A DNA stretch of 64,000 nucleotides from Pyropia yezoensis. Lineage: Eukaryota > Rhodophyta > Bangiophyceae > Bangiales > Bangiaceae. The notes below the pieces were generated by a model. It saw only the letters and a list, made by a program, of their open reading frames with translations. It was not told the origin of the DNA and made no database searches. Shown here piece by piece: positions 35,898 to 46,005 of the stretch (positions are counted from its first letter, which is position 1; every line of letters begins with the position of its first letter). Where the stretch lies: the NCBI GenBank assembly GCA_009829735.1, contig CM020619.1:32900283-32964282 (forward strand). Reading direction: 5' to 3'. The position numbers and the translations under genes are program-made.

Positions 35898-36364
35898 TGT
35901 GGCAAAAACCACTCGCACACCCAGCACCCAAGTTGGGGTGGTGCACAAGGGCTGCCTTCCGTGTCGGGGGGACCGGAAGAAGTGCAAGTCGCACACACGC
36001 TGTCCCTGTTGTGGGGCAATCCCCCCACTAACAAACAAGAAGATGGTGTGTGGGCCAACAGTTTCTTGGTCGGGACGGGGAAGCAGGGCCAAGCCCGCTG
36101 TCCCTCCCCTTATCCCCCCAGGGTCCCTCAAAATCTCGCCACTCAGAACCTCCCACCCCAGCACCCGCCCACCTGGGCACACGAAAATTCAAGACGATAA
36201 TATGCAGAAAACCCTCAAATCCATAATGGATTTACTATCAAGCAAAGTATCCCTGACTAAGGGAAATTCGGGATCAAATGCAAAGGGAGGAACGGGTCAG
36301 ACCAGTTGTCCCCCGTCTCAGTATGGCGCGCTCTGCCCCCCTGCGTGGGGCCACTTCTGCCACA
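35898..36364 (-). mobile_element. solo LTR of gypsy-2 family, minus orientation
   Basis: This 467-bp block is a diverged copy, in reverse orientation, of the gypsy-2 5' LTR at 58414-58882. It shares long runs around CGCACACGCTGTCCCTGTTG, GTTTCTTGGTCGGGACGGGG and GAAAATTCAAGACGATAA. The homology ends exactly at TGTGGCA and TGCCACA termini. This double match is what defines the LTR ends for both copies. No internal region follows, so it is a solo LTR or truncated. Flanking 5-mers (ttttt and ctccc) do not match, so the insertion is old or rearranged. Confidence 0.85.
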
Positions 36365-36762
36365 CTCCCCTCTCCTCAGTTTCGACCGACCCGGTCGGCC
36401 CTGAGAAGGGATATAAAAGTGCGTGTTGCACTCGCCGGGGGCGCGACTCGCTGTCCCCCGGTACGTCACCTCGACGTGGAGGCAGGCACGTCGACCGTCC
36501 TCCTCCTCAAGCTCGCCCACTTGGCAGCTTGTACACACCTTACCACCACTTTACCCAACCACTCACTTCACCGCGGGCCACCCCACGCTGAGGAGGCCTC
36601 CGGTATATGCACGATCAATGTCCCCCTCAACTCGAGGTGGGCCTCGGGCAGTTGCGACCGAGCTGCCTCTCCCTAACTTGGGGAGAGACATGGTGTACTC
36701 CGGGGTGGAGTCTGACTCCCTGGACCAGCGTATGGAAGACACGCCTCGCGTTGCAGTACCCG
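36365..36762 (+). other. possible leader and gag start of another LTR element, cut by gypsy-1
   Basis: A TATA-like GATATAAAAG lies near 36409. Then an ATG at 36618 opens a frame (MSPSTRGGPRAVATELP) with SGVESDSLDQRMEDTPRV. It runs straight into the first bases of the gypsy-1 LTR, where it hits TAG. This looks like the 5' end of a gag-type gene interrupted by the gypsy-1 insertion, but it is too short to assign. Confidence 0.3.
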
Positions 36763-37126
36763 TGTAGCAATATGGTTGACCGTATTGTGACCCTAATATT
36801 AGGGGGGCTACTTCTAACCATTTACTTTCAATTTGGGAGTCCGTACTGGTCACGGTATCTATAAGTTACGTATGACCAGAGGGACTTGCATCTTGGGGTG
36901 GAGGGTAGTTAGTAGTATCTCCGAGGGTTTATAACGAGGGGGCCGGCGGCGAATCCACCGCCGGCCAAGGTAGAACAACAAACCCCTCCCATTTGGGCTC
37001 CCATCTTGGTCCCGTGGCCTGCGCTCCAAGGACAGCAACCTTGGCCTCCCGGTGACGTTGATGCTGATCCCCCTTGGTGAGTGTTCCCTGAGAGTGGACG
37101 TGCAGCGGATACCCTATTGTGCTACA
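36763..37126 (+). mobile_element. gypsy-1 5' LTR (inferred)
   Basis: The right end is fixed by the adjacent primer-binding site, in the same register as gypsy-2. The left end is inferred from terminal inverted repeats: TGTAGCAATATGG at the start and CCCTATTGTGCTACA at the end. This gives 364 bp. A TATAAC motif near 36930 could serve transcription. No second copy of this LTR was found downstream of pol, so the boundaries lack confirmation from a pair. Confidence 0.6.
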
Positions 37127-37145
37127 TTGGTGGAGCAGCAGGGGA
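37127..37145 (+). promoter_or_regulatory. gypsy-1 tRNA primer-binding site
   Basis: TTGGTGGAGCAGCAGGGGA directly follows the LTR end and includes TGG, the complement of a tRNA CCA tail. The same sequence follows the gypsy-2 LTR. The cognate tRNA would have an acceptor 3' strand ending CTGCTCCA-CCA; I cannot name it. Confidence 0.75.
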
Positions 37146-37351
37146 CGGATCTCCGTCACCCTTGTGGTGACGCCGTCTTCGGCCCTGGCACACGGATAGG
37201 GATCCAGTCCTTTTCTTGTACTCGTGGTGCTGCGATCTGGTTGATTGTTTTGAGTGGTTGCGTTTGACTGCGATCTACGGTTACTCTCCCCCAACTACCC
37301 CCTCGCTCTCTTATTCGTGGTGACTGTTACGTCGGTTGACTGATTGTGACT

Positions 37352-39549
37352 ATGTCTACCAAGAGACGGGGAACGTTTAAGATGACGGATCGGCGTCGAC
37401 GCCGACCCCGGAGCTGAACCCGGGAACCGGGATCGGTAACCCGATCGACAACATTGAGACGCCGATGCTGTCCGGTGCCGGATCGACGTTTGGTACGGCA
37501 CGGACGGCCGGGGGCGGCGGACCGCCGCAACTGTCCTCTGCCGACCTCACGCCGCCGCCACCTTCACCAGGGGATTCCCTGATGGCATCATTGGCTCGCA
37601 TCGAGGCCCGGTTCACCGGGCTCGACGCCCGTCAAGAGCGTACGGAGGACGCAATGGCTGTGCTGATGTCAACACGCCACACGACGGTACCCCGTCGTGT
37701 TCCTCCCACACCGGTACGGTTCGAACCGACCGGACTACTCTCGGAGTCCACCAGGGTCAACCCCGGTGTTGCTACTCCTGGACAACCCCCGGACACGGCG
37801 GGTTATGGATCCGACTCGTCGGCTGAGTTGGAACGTAGCCATACGGAGCGCTACGCTCGGAGCACCAACAGCGGGCTCCGCAGACATGATCCGGCGGATA
37901 CTTACGCCGGAACAGAGTCGGCGACGGGGGGAGACGGTACCGTCTCCCATTACCCCCTCGAAGACGGAAGCCAGGCAACTCGGGTACCCGAGGCGCCGAC
38001 GCCGGAGGTTCCAGCGTCACTGGTGCAAGCAATGACAGCGCAGGTTACTGCGAGCTTACTGAAGCGGATGGAGTCCGATGAGTTTACTCATCAACTGGCC
38101 AAGCGACTGGATATCCAGGACGCGGACACACTGAGATTGTCAACGAAGTCTTCAGGTCGGTACTGACTCCGGAACGTTATCGTTTGGAAGACCGATCCAC
38201 CACCGAATCGGAATCGATGCGTACGACCTCGCACCGAGCGATCCGCTCCATGCAGACCCTTATGAAGGGAGTCCCGATGTTCGGGGGCCCGAACGGACGC
38301 CCGCTGGCAGTCATTGGCTTCTTGACTAGCTTCAAGGCAGCCGCAGACAAGGCACTCGTTAACGAGGGGCTGGCGCTGGAGATCCTCCCGTTCTTTGTTG
38401 ATGAACGGGTCCGAGGTATCCTCCGCCAGGCATCCCCGATGCCGGGAATGCGGGTCGCAGCCACCCCCATGGGTTACCGTGGTATACTGAAGGAGCTGCT
38501 TAGCAGCTACCTCAGTGAGGACAAGTGCGAAGACCACTATCGGGCCCTTCGCACCGCGACCGCCCAGTCCTGGGAGGATGAGGAGATGTTTGGAGGCCGG
38601 ATCCAAGAGCTCGACTACGAGCTGGGGAAGCTCCTCGGCGAAGTGGAACTACGGGCCATCCTGTTCGCAGGAGTACCCAACTACGTGCGGATATCCGCAC
38701 GGGGAGCCAACACGGCTCGGACGAACTTCAGTCGACTGATGCACATGTGCAAGTCCCTAGGTGAAGCCTACCGAGTGCTACACCCGGAATGCGCCTTGGC
38801 CCCGAAGCCCAAGGGTGAGGGAGGCAAGCACAGTCTTACCCCGGTACCGAGGCAAGAGAAGGTGGAGCGTAAGGCCGCACCAGTACTGGTGGCGACCGAA
38901 CATACCCCTACGGGTGAGGATGAACCTCTAGTCGACCAACAGGGTCACCTGTTGCTACCGGCGACGCCGGTGATTGATGAGCATGGTACGGTAGCGTACA
39001 TCGCCCCGGGTGGGACCCAGTTCCAGGTCAATGAGGGAGCGGGACGGCGCGTCCCATATGTGCGGACTACGGGGTATGCCCCGGTTACGGGTAACCCCCA
39101 CCAACCCCTGCCGACATGGGCAGTACGTACGGAGGCACCTCCGCACATCGCTGGTAGAACCAACCGGCTGGGAAAGTCCATGTTCCGGCTGACACCGGGA
39201 CCCAAGGCCTACCAAGGAGCGGGCACTCGGGCGCCCGAGGCAGGCAACCGAACCTATGGAGCCAACCCGACGCGGACGCCCGGGACGGCCGGGACGTCCG
39301 GATGTATGTTGTGCGGAGACCCCCAACACTGGCGGAGACCCCCAACACTGGGTGTCCTCATGCCCGCTCATCCCGGAGGAGTCTCGACGGGCAGCGGCGC
39401 AACGCAAGGCATCCATTGGAGGGTATACCGCCAGAGGCCCGGCACCGGGTAGGCAGCAAGCTCCGGGAGGAGTACTGGCGGTCGAGGAGGCACCTCCTCT
39501 CCCGGATGTCCCGGAAGATAGTACCCGGCCGATTACGGGAAACGAGTAA
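37352..39549 (+). pseudogene. gag: gypsy-1 gag, frameshifted
   Basis: Gag packages the retrotransposon RNA. A likely start ATG at 37352 (MSTKRRGTFK) is followed by a long frame from 37465 in another register, so an indel lies near 37382. A second register change lies near 38130, between DADTLRL and a segment (EVFRSVLTPERY) that continues into 38184-39452. The central part (PMFGGPNGRPLAVIGFLTSF to YRVLHPEC) is an alpha-helical capsid-like region. The nucleocapsid end carries a zinc knuckle starting CMLCGDPQHW at 39302. There a 19-bp direct duplication (CGGAGACCCCCAACACTGG twice) shifts the frame and separates CX2CX4H from its last Cys. The frame after the duplication continues to 39549. At least three lesions make this copy inactive. 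Confidence 0.85.
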
Positions 39550-39632
39550 GAGGAAGGACGACACGGGGTCGCTGGGGTAACCCTAGCAAGCCACCCCGGA
39601 CTGCCGCGGGGAAAGCCCCACGGAGAGCGCGG

Positions 39633-40775
39633 TTGAGCCGACGCCGCATCAACCCCCGGGTACACCTTCCGGCCCCGACGACACGGCGTCAGGGGATTGA
39701 TGACCAACCACCAAGGTTGGGAGGAGAGGACGGGAAGCCCCGTCACATGGAACCAGACAACGGCCCTGTCCAGGATGCCCGAGCTACACCGGATGTCGGT
39801 GCAGGCCACGTGCTGTTCACCTTGGAGATCTTCAAGGTATCAGCCACACTGGGGGTTGACCCCCAGTCGACCCGATCGTATTGCCCTGTACTGGATACCG
39901 GGGCTGGACCTAACCTGATCCGGAAGGATACCCTCCCGGACAAGTGGCTCCCGCGAGTCCGAGTTGCTCGGGGACCCACGATCAAGGATGCGAATGGTCG
40001 TCTCATTCGTACGACCGCAGCGATGTCGCTGCGGGTCACCATCGGGGAGCTCACTACGGAAGTTGACTTCCTGGTGTGTGAGACTCTATCTGTGCCCTGC
40101 ATACTGGGGTGCACCTTCATCAACGCTCACGTTGATGCAATCCGGCCGGGCCGGAGGACCGTCGAACTGCAAGAGGCCGACGGGACGAAGAGAGGACAGA
40201 CAGCTATCGTCAGGGACATGACGCTACACGGGAGCCACGTTAACGTGGCTGAGGTATACGCAAGCGTAGAACCGAAGACACTCCGGCTGGCTAAGCGGAC
40301 TCGTTTTGAGCCGTTATCGGAGACCGTCCTCCCGGTTAACTGTGACCTCGCAGGCATCTGCAGAGTCCAGTCCAACCTACGAACCTACAAGCGCCATGGG
40401 TTGACCATGGCCAACGGTATCGTAGACCTCTCAGAGGGGGGGTCATCACTGCTCGTGATGGCGAACTATCGCCGTAAGGCAGTCACCCTTCCGAAGGGAA
40501 CTATCCTCGGGATTGCCGAGCTCTTCGAAGGAGATGATATCCTTACCCCCGACAAGGAAGGTCAAGTGGAACCACTTGAGGTACTGGCGGCCGCCGAGAC
40601 CACCGAGCGGCAGCAACCCGATGACGGGAAGCCTAACCCATCGACAGCTCCGGCAGACATTCCGCCAAAGGACCAAGAAGCTTTGAAGGCACTGGCCGAG
40701 GCTGACCTCGACCACCTTCCCTCTTCGGTAGCTGAAGGGGTACGACGGATGCTAAGAAAGCATGACGTCACGTAG
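39633..40775 (+). pseudogene. pro: gypsy-1 aspartic protease region
   Basis: This frame has the retroviral-type protease signature VLDTGAGPNLI (about residue 87) and the matching flap/helix motif ILGCTFI about 75 residues later. They define a Ty3/gypsy aspartic protease that matures Gag and Pol. About 130 residues of linker follow, including CRVQSNLRTYK. The frame stops at TAG (40773), then continues in the same register through LGTIGATQHRIDLVPGARP, a segment normally fused to the start of RT. A TAA at 40878 follows, before the long RT frame. The two in-frame stops therefore sit inside what should be a continuous protease-RT polyprotein. Confidence 0.85.
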
Positions 40776-40901
40776 ACCGGCGGGGCGCTGGGTACCATTG
40801 GGGCAACCCAACACCGTATAGACCTGGTACCAGGTGCTCGACCAGCGCGGTCGCAACCGCACCGCGCGGGACCTATGTAACGAGAAATCGTTGAGGGGGA
40901 A

Positions 40902-43727
40902 GTGAAGAGGATGAGTGAAGCTAAGGTGATCCGACCTTCGATGTCGGAGTGGGGTGCCCCAGTCGTGATCGTACCGAAGAAAGATCAAACCCCTCGGTTT
41001 TGCATCGATTATCGACGCCTCAACGTGATTACCAAGAAAGACTCATACCCTTTACCAAGGATGGACGAGTGTATCAACTCGCTGGGGGAAGCCACAGTGT
41101 TTACCACTATCGACTGCAATGCCGGGTACTGGCAGATCCCAGTTGCGGAGGAGGATATCCCCAAGACGGCGTTCGTCTGTCACAGTGGCGTGTACGAGTT
41201 CCTAAGGATGCCCTTCGGATTGTCCAACGCCCCCGCCACATTCCAGCGGGCCATCGACATTATACTGTCGGGAGTCAAGTGGCGTAACTGCCTGGTGTAC
41301 CTGGATGACGTCATCGTCTTCTCGCGTAACATGGATGACCATGTGCAACATGTCGATGAGGTACTCACCCTCTTGCGGAACGCCGGGGTAACCCTGCGCC
41401 TCAAGAAGTGCGCCTTCTTTCAGCAGACAGTCGAGTATCTGGGTCACCAGATCACACCAGGTGAACTGGGAGTGCTCGAAGCTAATACCCGGGCACTCCG
41501 GGATGCGCGATACCCAACCACCCAGACACAGCTGAAAAGCTTCCTGGGGATGTGCAGCGTATACCGACGGTTCGTCAAGGACTTTGCTGGTATAGCCAAG
41601 CCGCTAACGGTTCTGACGAGCAGCGCCTTGCCAGAGGTACTCCAACCTCCCTCGCCCAGCGAGGGAGAGGCATTCGAGCTGCTCAAGCAAGCCCTGCTAG
41701 CCCCACCCGTGCTTGCGTTGCCGCATAGAGGCGGGACCTTCGTCATCGACGTCGATGCCTGCGATACCCAAGTGGGATGCACCCTGTTACAGGGAGAGAC
41801 CATCATCGGTACCGATAATGCTATCCCGGACCTACACTCGGTAGGGTACTTCAGCCGGACACTCAACCCGGCTGAGCGTAACTATAGTGCCACCGAGCGC
41901 GAGTGCCTCGAAGTCATATGGGCAGTGCAACTGCTCCGGTCATACCTGGAAGGTTCCAGGTTCATCGTAAGGTCCGACCACGAACCTTTACGATGGCTTC
42001 TCAAACTTGGTGACAAGGATTCCGACAGCCACGGTCGGCTAGCCCGGTGGAGGCTGAAGATGGCCGAGCACGACTACCGGACCATATATAAGGCCGGCTC
42101 TACCCATCATCTGGGGGACGCGCTGTCGCGACTCGATACACCTAGCGGGGATACCCGACAGGTGGACGAGGACATCCCGGTTGTACCGGTTTGCATGGTG
42201 GGTAACGCTACCCAAGGTATGGTTGACCATACCATGGCACACCTTGCGTGCCCATTGACCCTCGCGGACTTCCGCGAGGCACAGGCCAATGAAGATGACT
42301 GTATACGCCATCGGGCTAACCTCCTGGCCGGCACGGCCGGCATCTTCTCCGAGAACGAGGGCGGGCTCATTTACCGGCGGGCACCCGCCGATGGTCGGCA
42401 TCAGGTCGTGGTTCCCGTGTCCCTACGACAAGCCGTCATGGAACGAGAACACGAGAACCCCACAGCCGGACACCCGGGGGGTTCGCGCATGTTCGCAGCA
42501 ATGCGAAGGTTCTTCTACTGGCCAGCAATGGCCGTCGACGTAATCGACCACGTGCGGGGATGCCACCCGTGTGCACGGAATCGTATGAGTCTTCATAAGC
42601 GGGCATCCGCTATGAAACTGTTCCCCTTGGATGGGCCCAACGAGCAAGTCGCTATCGACATACTCGGGCCGCTTCCGGTAACGGAAGAAGGGAACAGGTA
42701 CATCCTGGTCATGTCGGATCGCTTTAGTAAACTGTCACGGGCAGTAGCCATCCCGAACGATACGGCCTACACCATCATGAACGCAGTGGTTGACCACTGG
42801 ATCAGTGCGTACGGAGTAATGAAGCAACTCCTCTCCGATAACGGAGCAAACCTTACGTCAGCATTCTGCACTAAGGTCCTTGGCATGTTTGGCATCGAAC
42901 CCCGTCGGGCATCCGACTACCACCCGCAATCCAACGGACAGGTGGAGCGGTTCAACCGCACCATCGTCAAGGTACTCCAATGCTATGTGGCCGAGCACAC
43001 GAAAACGTGGGACAGGCTTCTGTCCGTCTTGACCCTGGCATACAATGCCAGGCCCCACCGGAGTACCAGCTTTGCCCCACTGGAATGGGTCATGCCGATG
43101 GGCGTCGGTAACCTGACGCTGCCACCGGGCAGATGCACTCGGTATGATATACCGAAGGGCCGACCGGCCGAACGGATCCACTTAGCTTGGTTGGCCAAGC
43201 TATCGTGGATGATGCCCAAGCTCAAGGGTGCCCTTGACCGTACACAACTTCGATACAAGAAGAACTTTGACGCCCGGCTACGGGTACGCAACGCAACCCT
43301 GGTAACTGGCGACTGGGTCTACATCAGACACCAGAAGTTCCGAGGGAACAAGCTTATGCAACCCGTCAAGGGACCGTACCAGATCTTACACAGAGATGAT
43401 CACTCTGTCATCCTGCACTCCGATATGGGGATACAACGCATCAACCTCAATGATGTGACACTTGCTCCGAAGCCGGAACAGCCTCAGCCGGTACCGGCGG
43501 GGTTGCTACTTGAAGCTCTTACAACCCACCGGTCAGATGACCCGGTGGGACCGGATGGGATTCCATACCAAGTAGAGAGCGTGGTCGGACACACCGACCC
43601 AGACCTACCAGGACCCTGGTACGTCAAGGTGATGTGGGTCGGATACGACTCACCCACCTGGGAACAGGCGGCAAATATACCCCGCCAACATCTCCTGCCT
43701 TACATGAGGCGACGACGCCTACTGTAA
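40902..43727 (+). CDS. pol: gypsy-1 RT, RNase H, integrase and chromodomain
   Basis: This 941-codon frame holds the complete replication and integration part of a chromovirus-type Ty3/gypsy element. RT has SEWGAPVVIVPKK, FCIDYRRLN, DCNAGYWQIPV, MPFGLSNAPATFQRA and the catalytic YLDD (near 41299). RNase H begins at DVDACDTQVGC and includes ERNYSATERECLE and SDHEPLRW. Integrase has the HHCC zinc finger (HENPTAGHPGG ... CHPCARN), then Asp in VAIDILGPL, Asp in LLSDNGANL and Glu in SNGQVERFNR. The C-terminus has a GPY-like KGPYQIL segment and a chromodomain (YQVESVVGHTDPD ... WYVKVMWVGYDSPTWEQAANI), which in this clade directs integration to marked chromatin. The frame is intact, ending in TAA, but upstream stops would prevent normal expression. 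Confidence 0.95.
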   Translation: MKRMSEAKVIRPSMSEWGAPVVIVPKKDQTPRFCIDYRRLNVITKKDSYPLPRMDECINSLGEATVFTTIDCNAGYWQIPVAEEDIPKTAFVCHSGVYEFLRMPFGLSNAPATFQRAIDIILSGVKWRNCLVYLDDVIVFSRNMDDHVQHVDEVLTLLRNAGVTLRLKKCAFFQQTVEYLGHQITPGELGVLEANTRALRDARYPTTQTQLKSFLGMCSVYRRFVKDFAGIAKPLTVLTSSALPEVLQPPSPSEGEAFELLKQALLAPPVLALPHRGGTFVIDVDACDTQVGCTLLQGETIIGTDNAIPDLHSVGYFSRTLNPAERNYSATERECLEVIWAVQLLRSYLEGSRFIVRSDHEPLRWLLKLGDKDSDSHGRLARWRLKMAEHDYRTIYKAGSTHHLGDALSRLDTPSGDTRQVDEDIPVVPVCMVGNATQGMVDHTMAHLACPLTLADFREAQANEDDCIRHRANLLAGTAGIFSENEGGLIYRRAPADGRHQVVVPVSLRQAVMEREHENPTAGHPGGSRMFAAMRRFFYWPAMAVDVIDHVRGCHPCARNRMSLHKRASAMKLFPLDGPNEQVAIDILGPLPVTEEGNRYILVMSDRFSKLSRAVAIPNDTAYTIMNAVVDHWISAYGVMKQLLSDNGANLTSAFCTKVLGMFGIEPRRASDYHPQSNGQVERFNRTIVKVLQCYVAEHTKTWDRLLSVLTLAYNARPHRSTSFAPLEWVMPMGVGNLTLPPGRCTRYDIPKGRPAERIHLAWLAKLSWMMPKLKGALDRTQLRYKKNFDARLRVRNATLVTGDWVYIRHQKFRGNKLMQPVKGPYQILHRDDHSVILHSDMGIQRINLNDVTLAPKPEQPQPVPAGLLLEALTTHRSDDPVGPDGIPYQVESVVGHTDPDLPGPWYVKVMWVGYDSPTWEQAANIPRQHLLPYMRRRRLL

Positions 43728-44178
43728 CAACCCAACCGACACCGACTTCGGCTGTTGGGGGGTGAGGCTTATACCTACTAAGTAGGGTGTCACATGGATT
43801 CGGCAAGACTTAGGTTCACTAAGTTGGAGCGGACTATGGCATACTAAGTAAGCTACTGACTTTTACAAGTTTACTTGAAGGAGATAACTAACTCCGATAA
43901 TTTCAAAGTAACCTGAGGCTTACACCAATGTAAACCCTCATCCATGGGGCAAGTGACGGACCAAGGAAGGTTGACCTTCATGAGTATTAACCAACCAGGA
44001 TGGGTTGGGGCACGCGAGAAAGAACCGAGGCAGGCCACGGCTAAGGCAGACGGGGTACTCCCCAAAGGCAGGCATTGGTATCATGCAAACGCCCCAGCGG
44101 GAGATGAGTTTATACTCACTACTACCCGGCCACCATAAGCGTCACCGGGTCCCTCTCCCTCACAAGCAATAGCACTTC
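43728..44178. other. gypsy-1 3' flank, no LTR recognised
   Basis: A G-rich tract (TTGGGGGGTGAGG, near 43754) sits where a polypurine tract is expected, but the sequence after it does not match the inferred 5' LTR start. Short ACTAAGT motifs recur three or more times (43778-43860). No gene is seen. The element may be 3'-truncated, or this may be an untranslated tail. Confidence 0.4.
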
Positions 44179-44835
44179 TCAGTGGGTAGACCCACTGCCA
44201 GAGGGAGGCCACTCACGCGTAATCGCGTACACCTCCATGCTCCACCGGTCGGCAATCTCGCGACGGTCAATCGCCCGAGTTACCTCGGTGCATAGCTGGA
44301 CGAGGGTGCTGCGGCCAGCCTCCACGTCCTCCAGAGCTGTCTGGAGGCGGTCCAACTCGCCACAAAAGCAACGCGCGGAACTGACCAGCGCAGCACCTGG
44401 GGGGATATCCCCCCAGCTAACAGAGAGACGCTCCCGCATCTCGCGGGCAATGAGGGCGTCAACGCCCTCATACCAGAGACCGGGACCCCCGTCACGCACG
44501 AAAGGGGCGGGAGGTGACACTGGCGCAGCCAGAGGAGCCACCGGAGCCGACACGGCTACCACCGGAGCCGGTGGCGCCTGATACGAGGCCCGGTAGGACC
44601 TACAAATATGCAAAAACCCATCAGAAGTCCCTCTCTCACGTGTGGGTGGCGTAGTCCACCGCATCCCAGTGCCGGGCACGGGCCACGGCCGCCACCCATC
44701 CCCACACGGCGGGCGTGTCCCGGCACCTGGTGCCCCCTGGTCGCCATTCCATCGTCGGCGCCACGTCAAGGCCAGGGATGCTACATGAGGGACTTCATTT
44801 GAGAGAATTCGAGTTTGAGATGAGTGAGGGAGCAT
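44179..44835 (-). CDS. hypothetical protein, retroelement-like context
   Basis: This 218-codon minus-strand frame has an ATG start. The first half is Trp/Arg/Pro-rich and the middle has a Pro/Ala/Val repeat (APVVAVSAPVAPLAAPVSPP). The last 100 residues look like a folded helical domain (YEGVDALIAREMRERLSVSW, later LDRLQTALEDVEAGRSTLVQ and IDRREIADRWSMEVYAI). I do not recognise a family. The composition recalls gag-like proteins of LTR elements. It sits between the end of gypsy-1 and the Harbinger-like pair. Confidence 0.35.
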   Translation of the reverse strand: MLPHSSQTRILSNEVPHVASLALTWRRRWNGDQGAPGAGTRPPCGDGWRPWPVPGTGMRWTTPPTRERGTSDGFLHICRSYRASYQAPPAPVVAVSAPVAPLAAPVSPPAPFVRDGGPGLWYEGVDALIAREMRERLSVSWGDIPPGAALVSSARCFCGELDRLQTALEDVEAGRSTLVQLCTEVTRAIDRREIADRWSMEVYAITREWPPSGSGSTH

Positions 44836-45234
44836 AGAATCAGTAGTGATAGTGGCCCCCGACCTGACGAGGTTAGACTCGGGTCGGGGCCACTTGGGGG
44901 TAGGGGCAGGCTAGCTGGTTAACGTTCTGAGGCTCCCCCAGATGCACGTTAAGAGGGACAGCGAGGCGCCCTTGGCGCGCCCCCTCAGGGAGAAAGACAA
45001 CTGCGCGTTCGCTTTCCTCTTCCCCGTGTGCACTACCGTGCGTATCTGTTGGCTCTGCCAGTAGGCACGTGAGGCGACGGGCATACCACTCTCGTAGTTC
45101 CCCTTTCTGTGTTACCTGTCCCTTTCCCCCAAGGGATACTGACACGTGTTTGAGAGGATCAAGTTTTATACCACAGTGGTGGCGGTCGTGACCGCGGAGG
45201 GCGAGTTGTTCAACCATCCGTGCTGAAACCATCT

Positions 45235-46005
45235 TTTGTGATCGACGGTGATGATGACGAGGAGGACGGGCACGCCGCTTTCCAGTCGCGGCCGGCCGGC
45301 ACGAAGGCGGCCAAGGCTGTGCGCGCCGCAGACTTGTCGGCCGCCCGCGAGACGTAGGCCACGCGCGCGGCGCCGAGCCACATGGCCCGGTTGGCTGAGT
45401 GTCGCGCCGTCATTGCGTTTTGGGGGGGGCCGAACGTGCGGCGCACGAAGAAGACGGCGCAGTGGCGGCGCTTGGAAATGCGCCGACGTATCAAGGCTCT
45501 CGCAGGTGCCGCTTTGGAGGACGTTGTCCACGACGATAACGTCGACATTGGGGGGGCGGACGCCGCCTCGGCGGTGCCCACGCGCGACACAATACGGCGT
45601 GGCAACATTGTGGGTGTGCCGGCCGCGATGGCCGCGGCGGCCATCACGCCCACGCCACCTACTGGCATGAGTGCGGAAGACGGCGAGTGGCTTGACGGCC
45701 TCGTGTCCGCGCCGTCCACAGCGGTGGCAGCGGAGGCCCCAGTCAGCACGGCAGTGACTAGCGGCGCGGGCACGATAGTGGTGCCCATGTCGCCCGCTAC
45801 GCCGCCCGCTACGCCGCCCACCAAGCCGGCGGAGCAGTCTCCGGCAGCCACCCCCGACGCGGTCAACGTCCGTGTGGTGGACGTCACGGACGTGGTGGAC
45901 CTTGTGGACATGGAGGACGACGAGGAGATGCCCTGCACTCCCCCGCCGGTGTGCTCCCAGCGCACGAAGCGCCGTCGCTTCGTTGAGAGTCGGGATGGGC
46001 AGTAG
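45235..46005 (+). pseudogene. Harbinger-associated Myb/NAM-like ORF
   Basis: The frame opens with an acidic patch (SFVIDGDDDEEDGHAAF) and SRPAGTKAAKAVRAADLS, which resembles the RP-x-G-x-KAAK core of the NAM-associated C-terminal domain found in Myb-like accessory proteins of PIF/Harbinger elements. An in-frame TAG at 45355 follows, then an ATG at 45382 and 207 more codons with MARLAECRAVIAFWG, a Lys/Arg patch (RRTKKTAQWRRLEMRRRIK), a Ser/Thr/Pro-rich middle and an acidic DVVDLVDMEDDEEM end. In Harbinger elements this second protein helps the transposase enter the nucleus and bind ends. It is arranged tail to tail with the transposase at 46.9-48.6 kb. The link to Harbinger rests on one short motif plus the neighbour. 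Confidence 0.5.
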
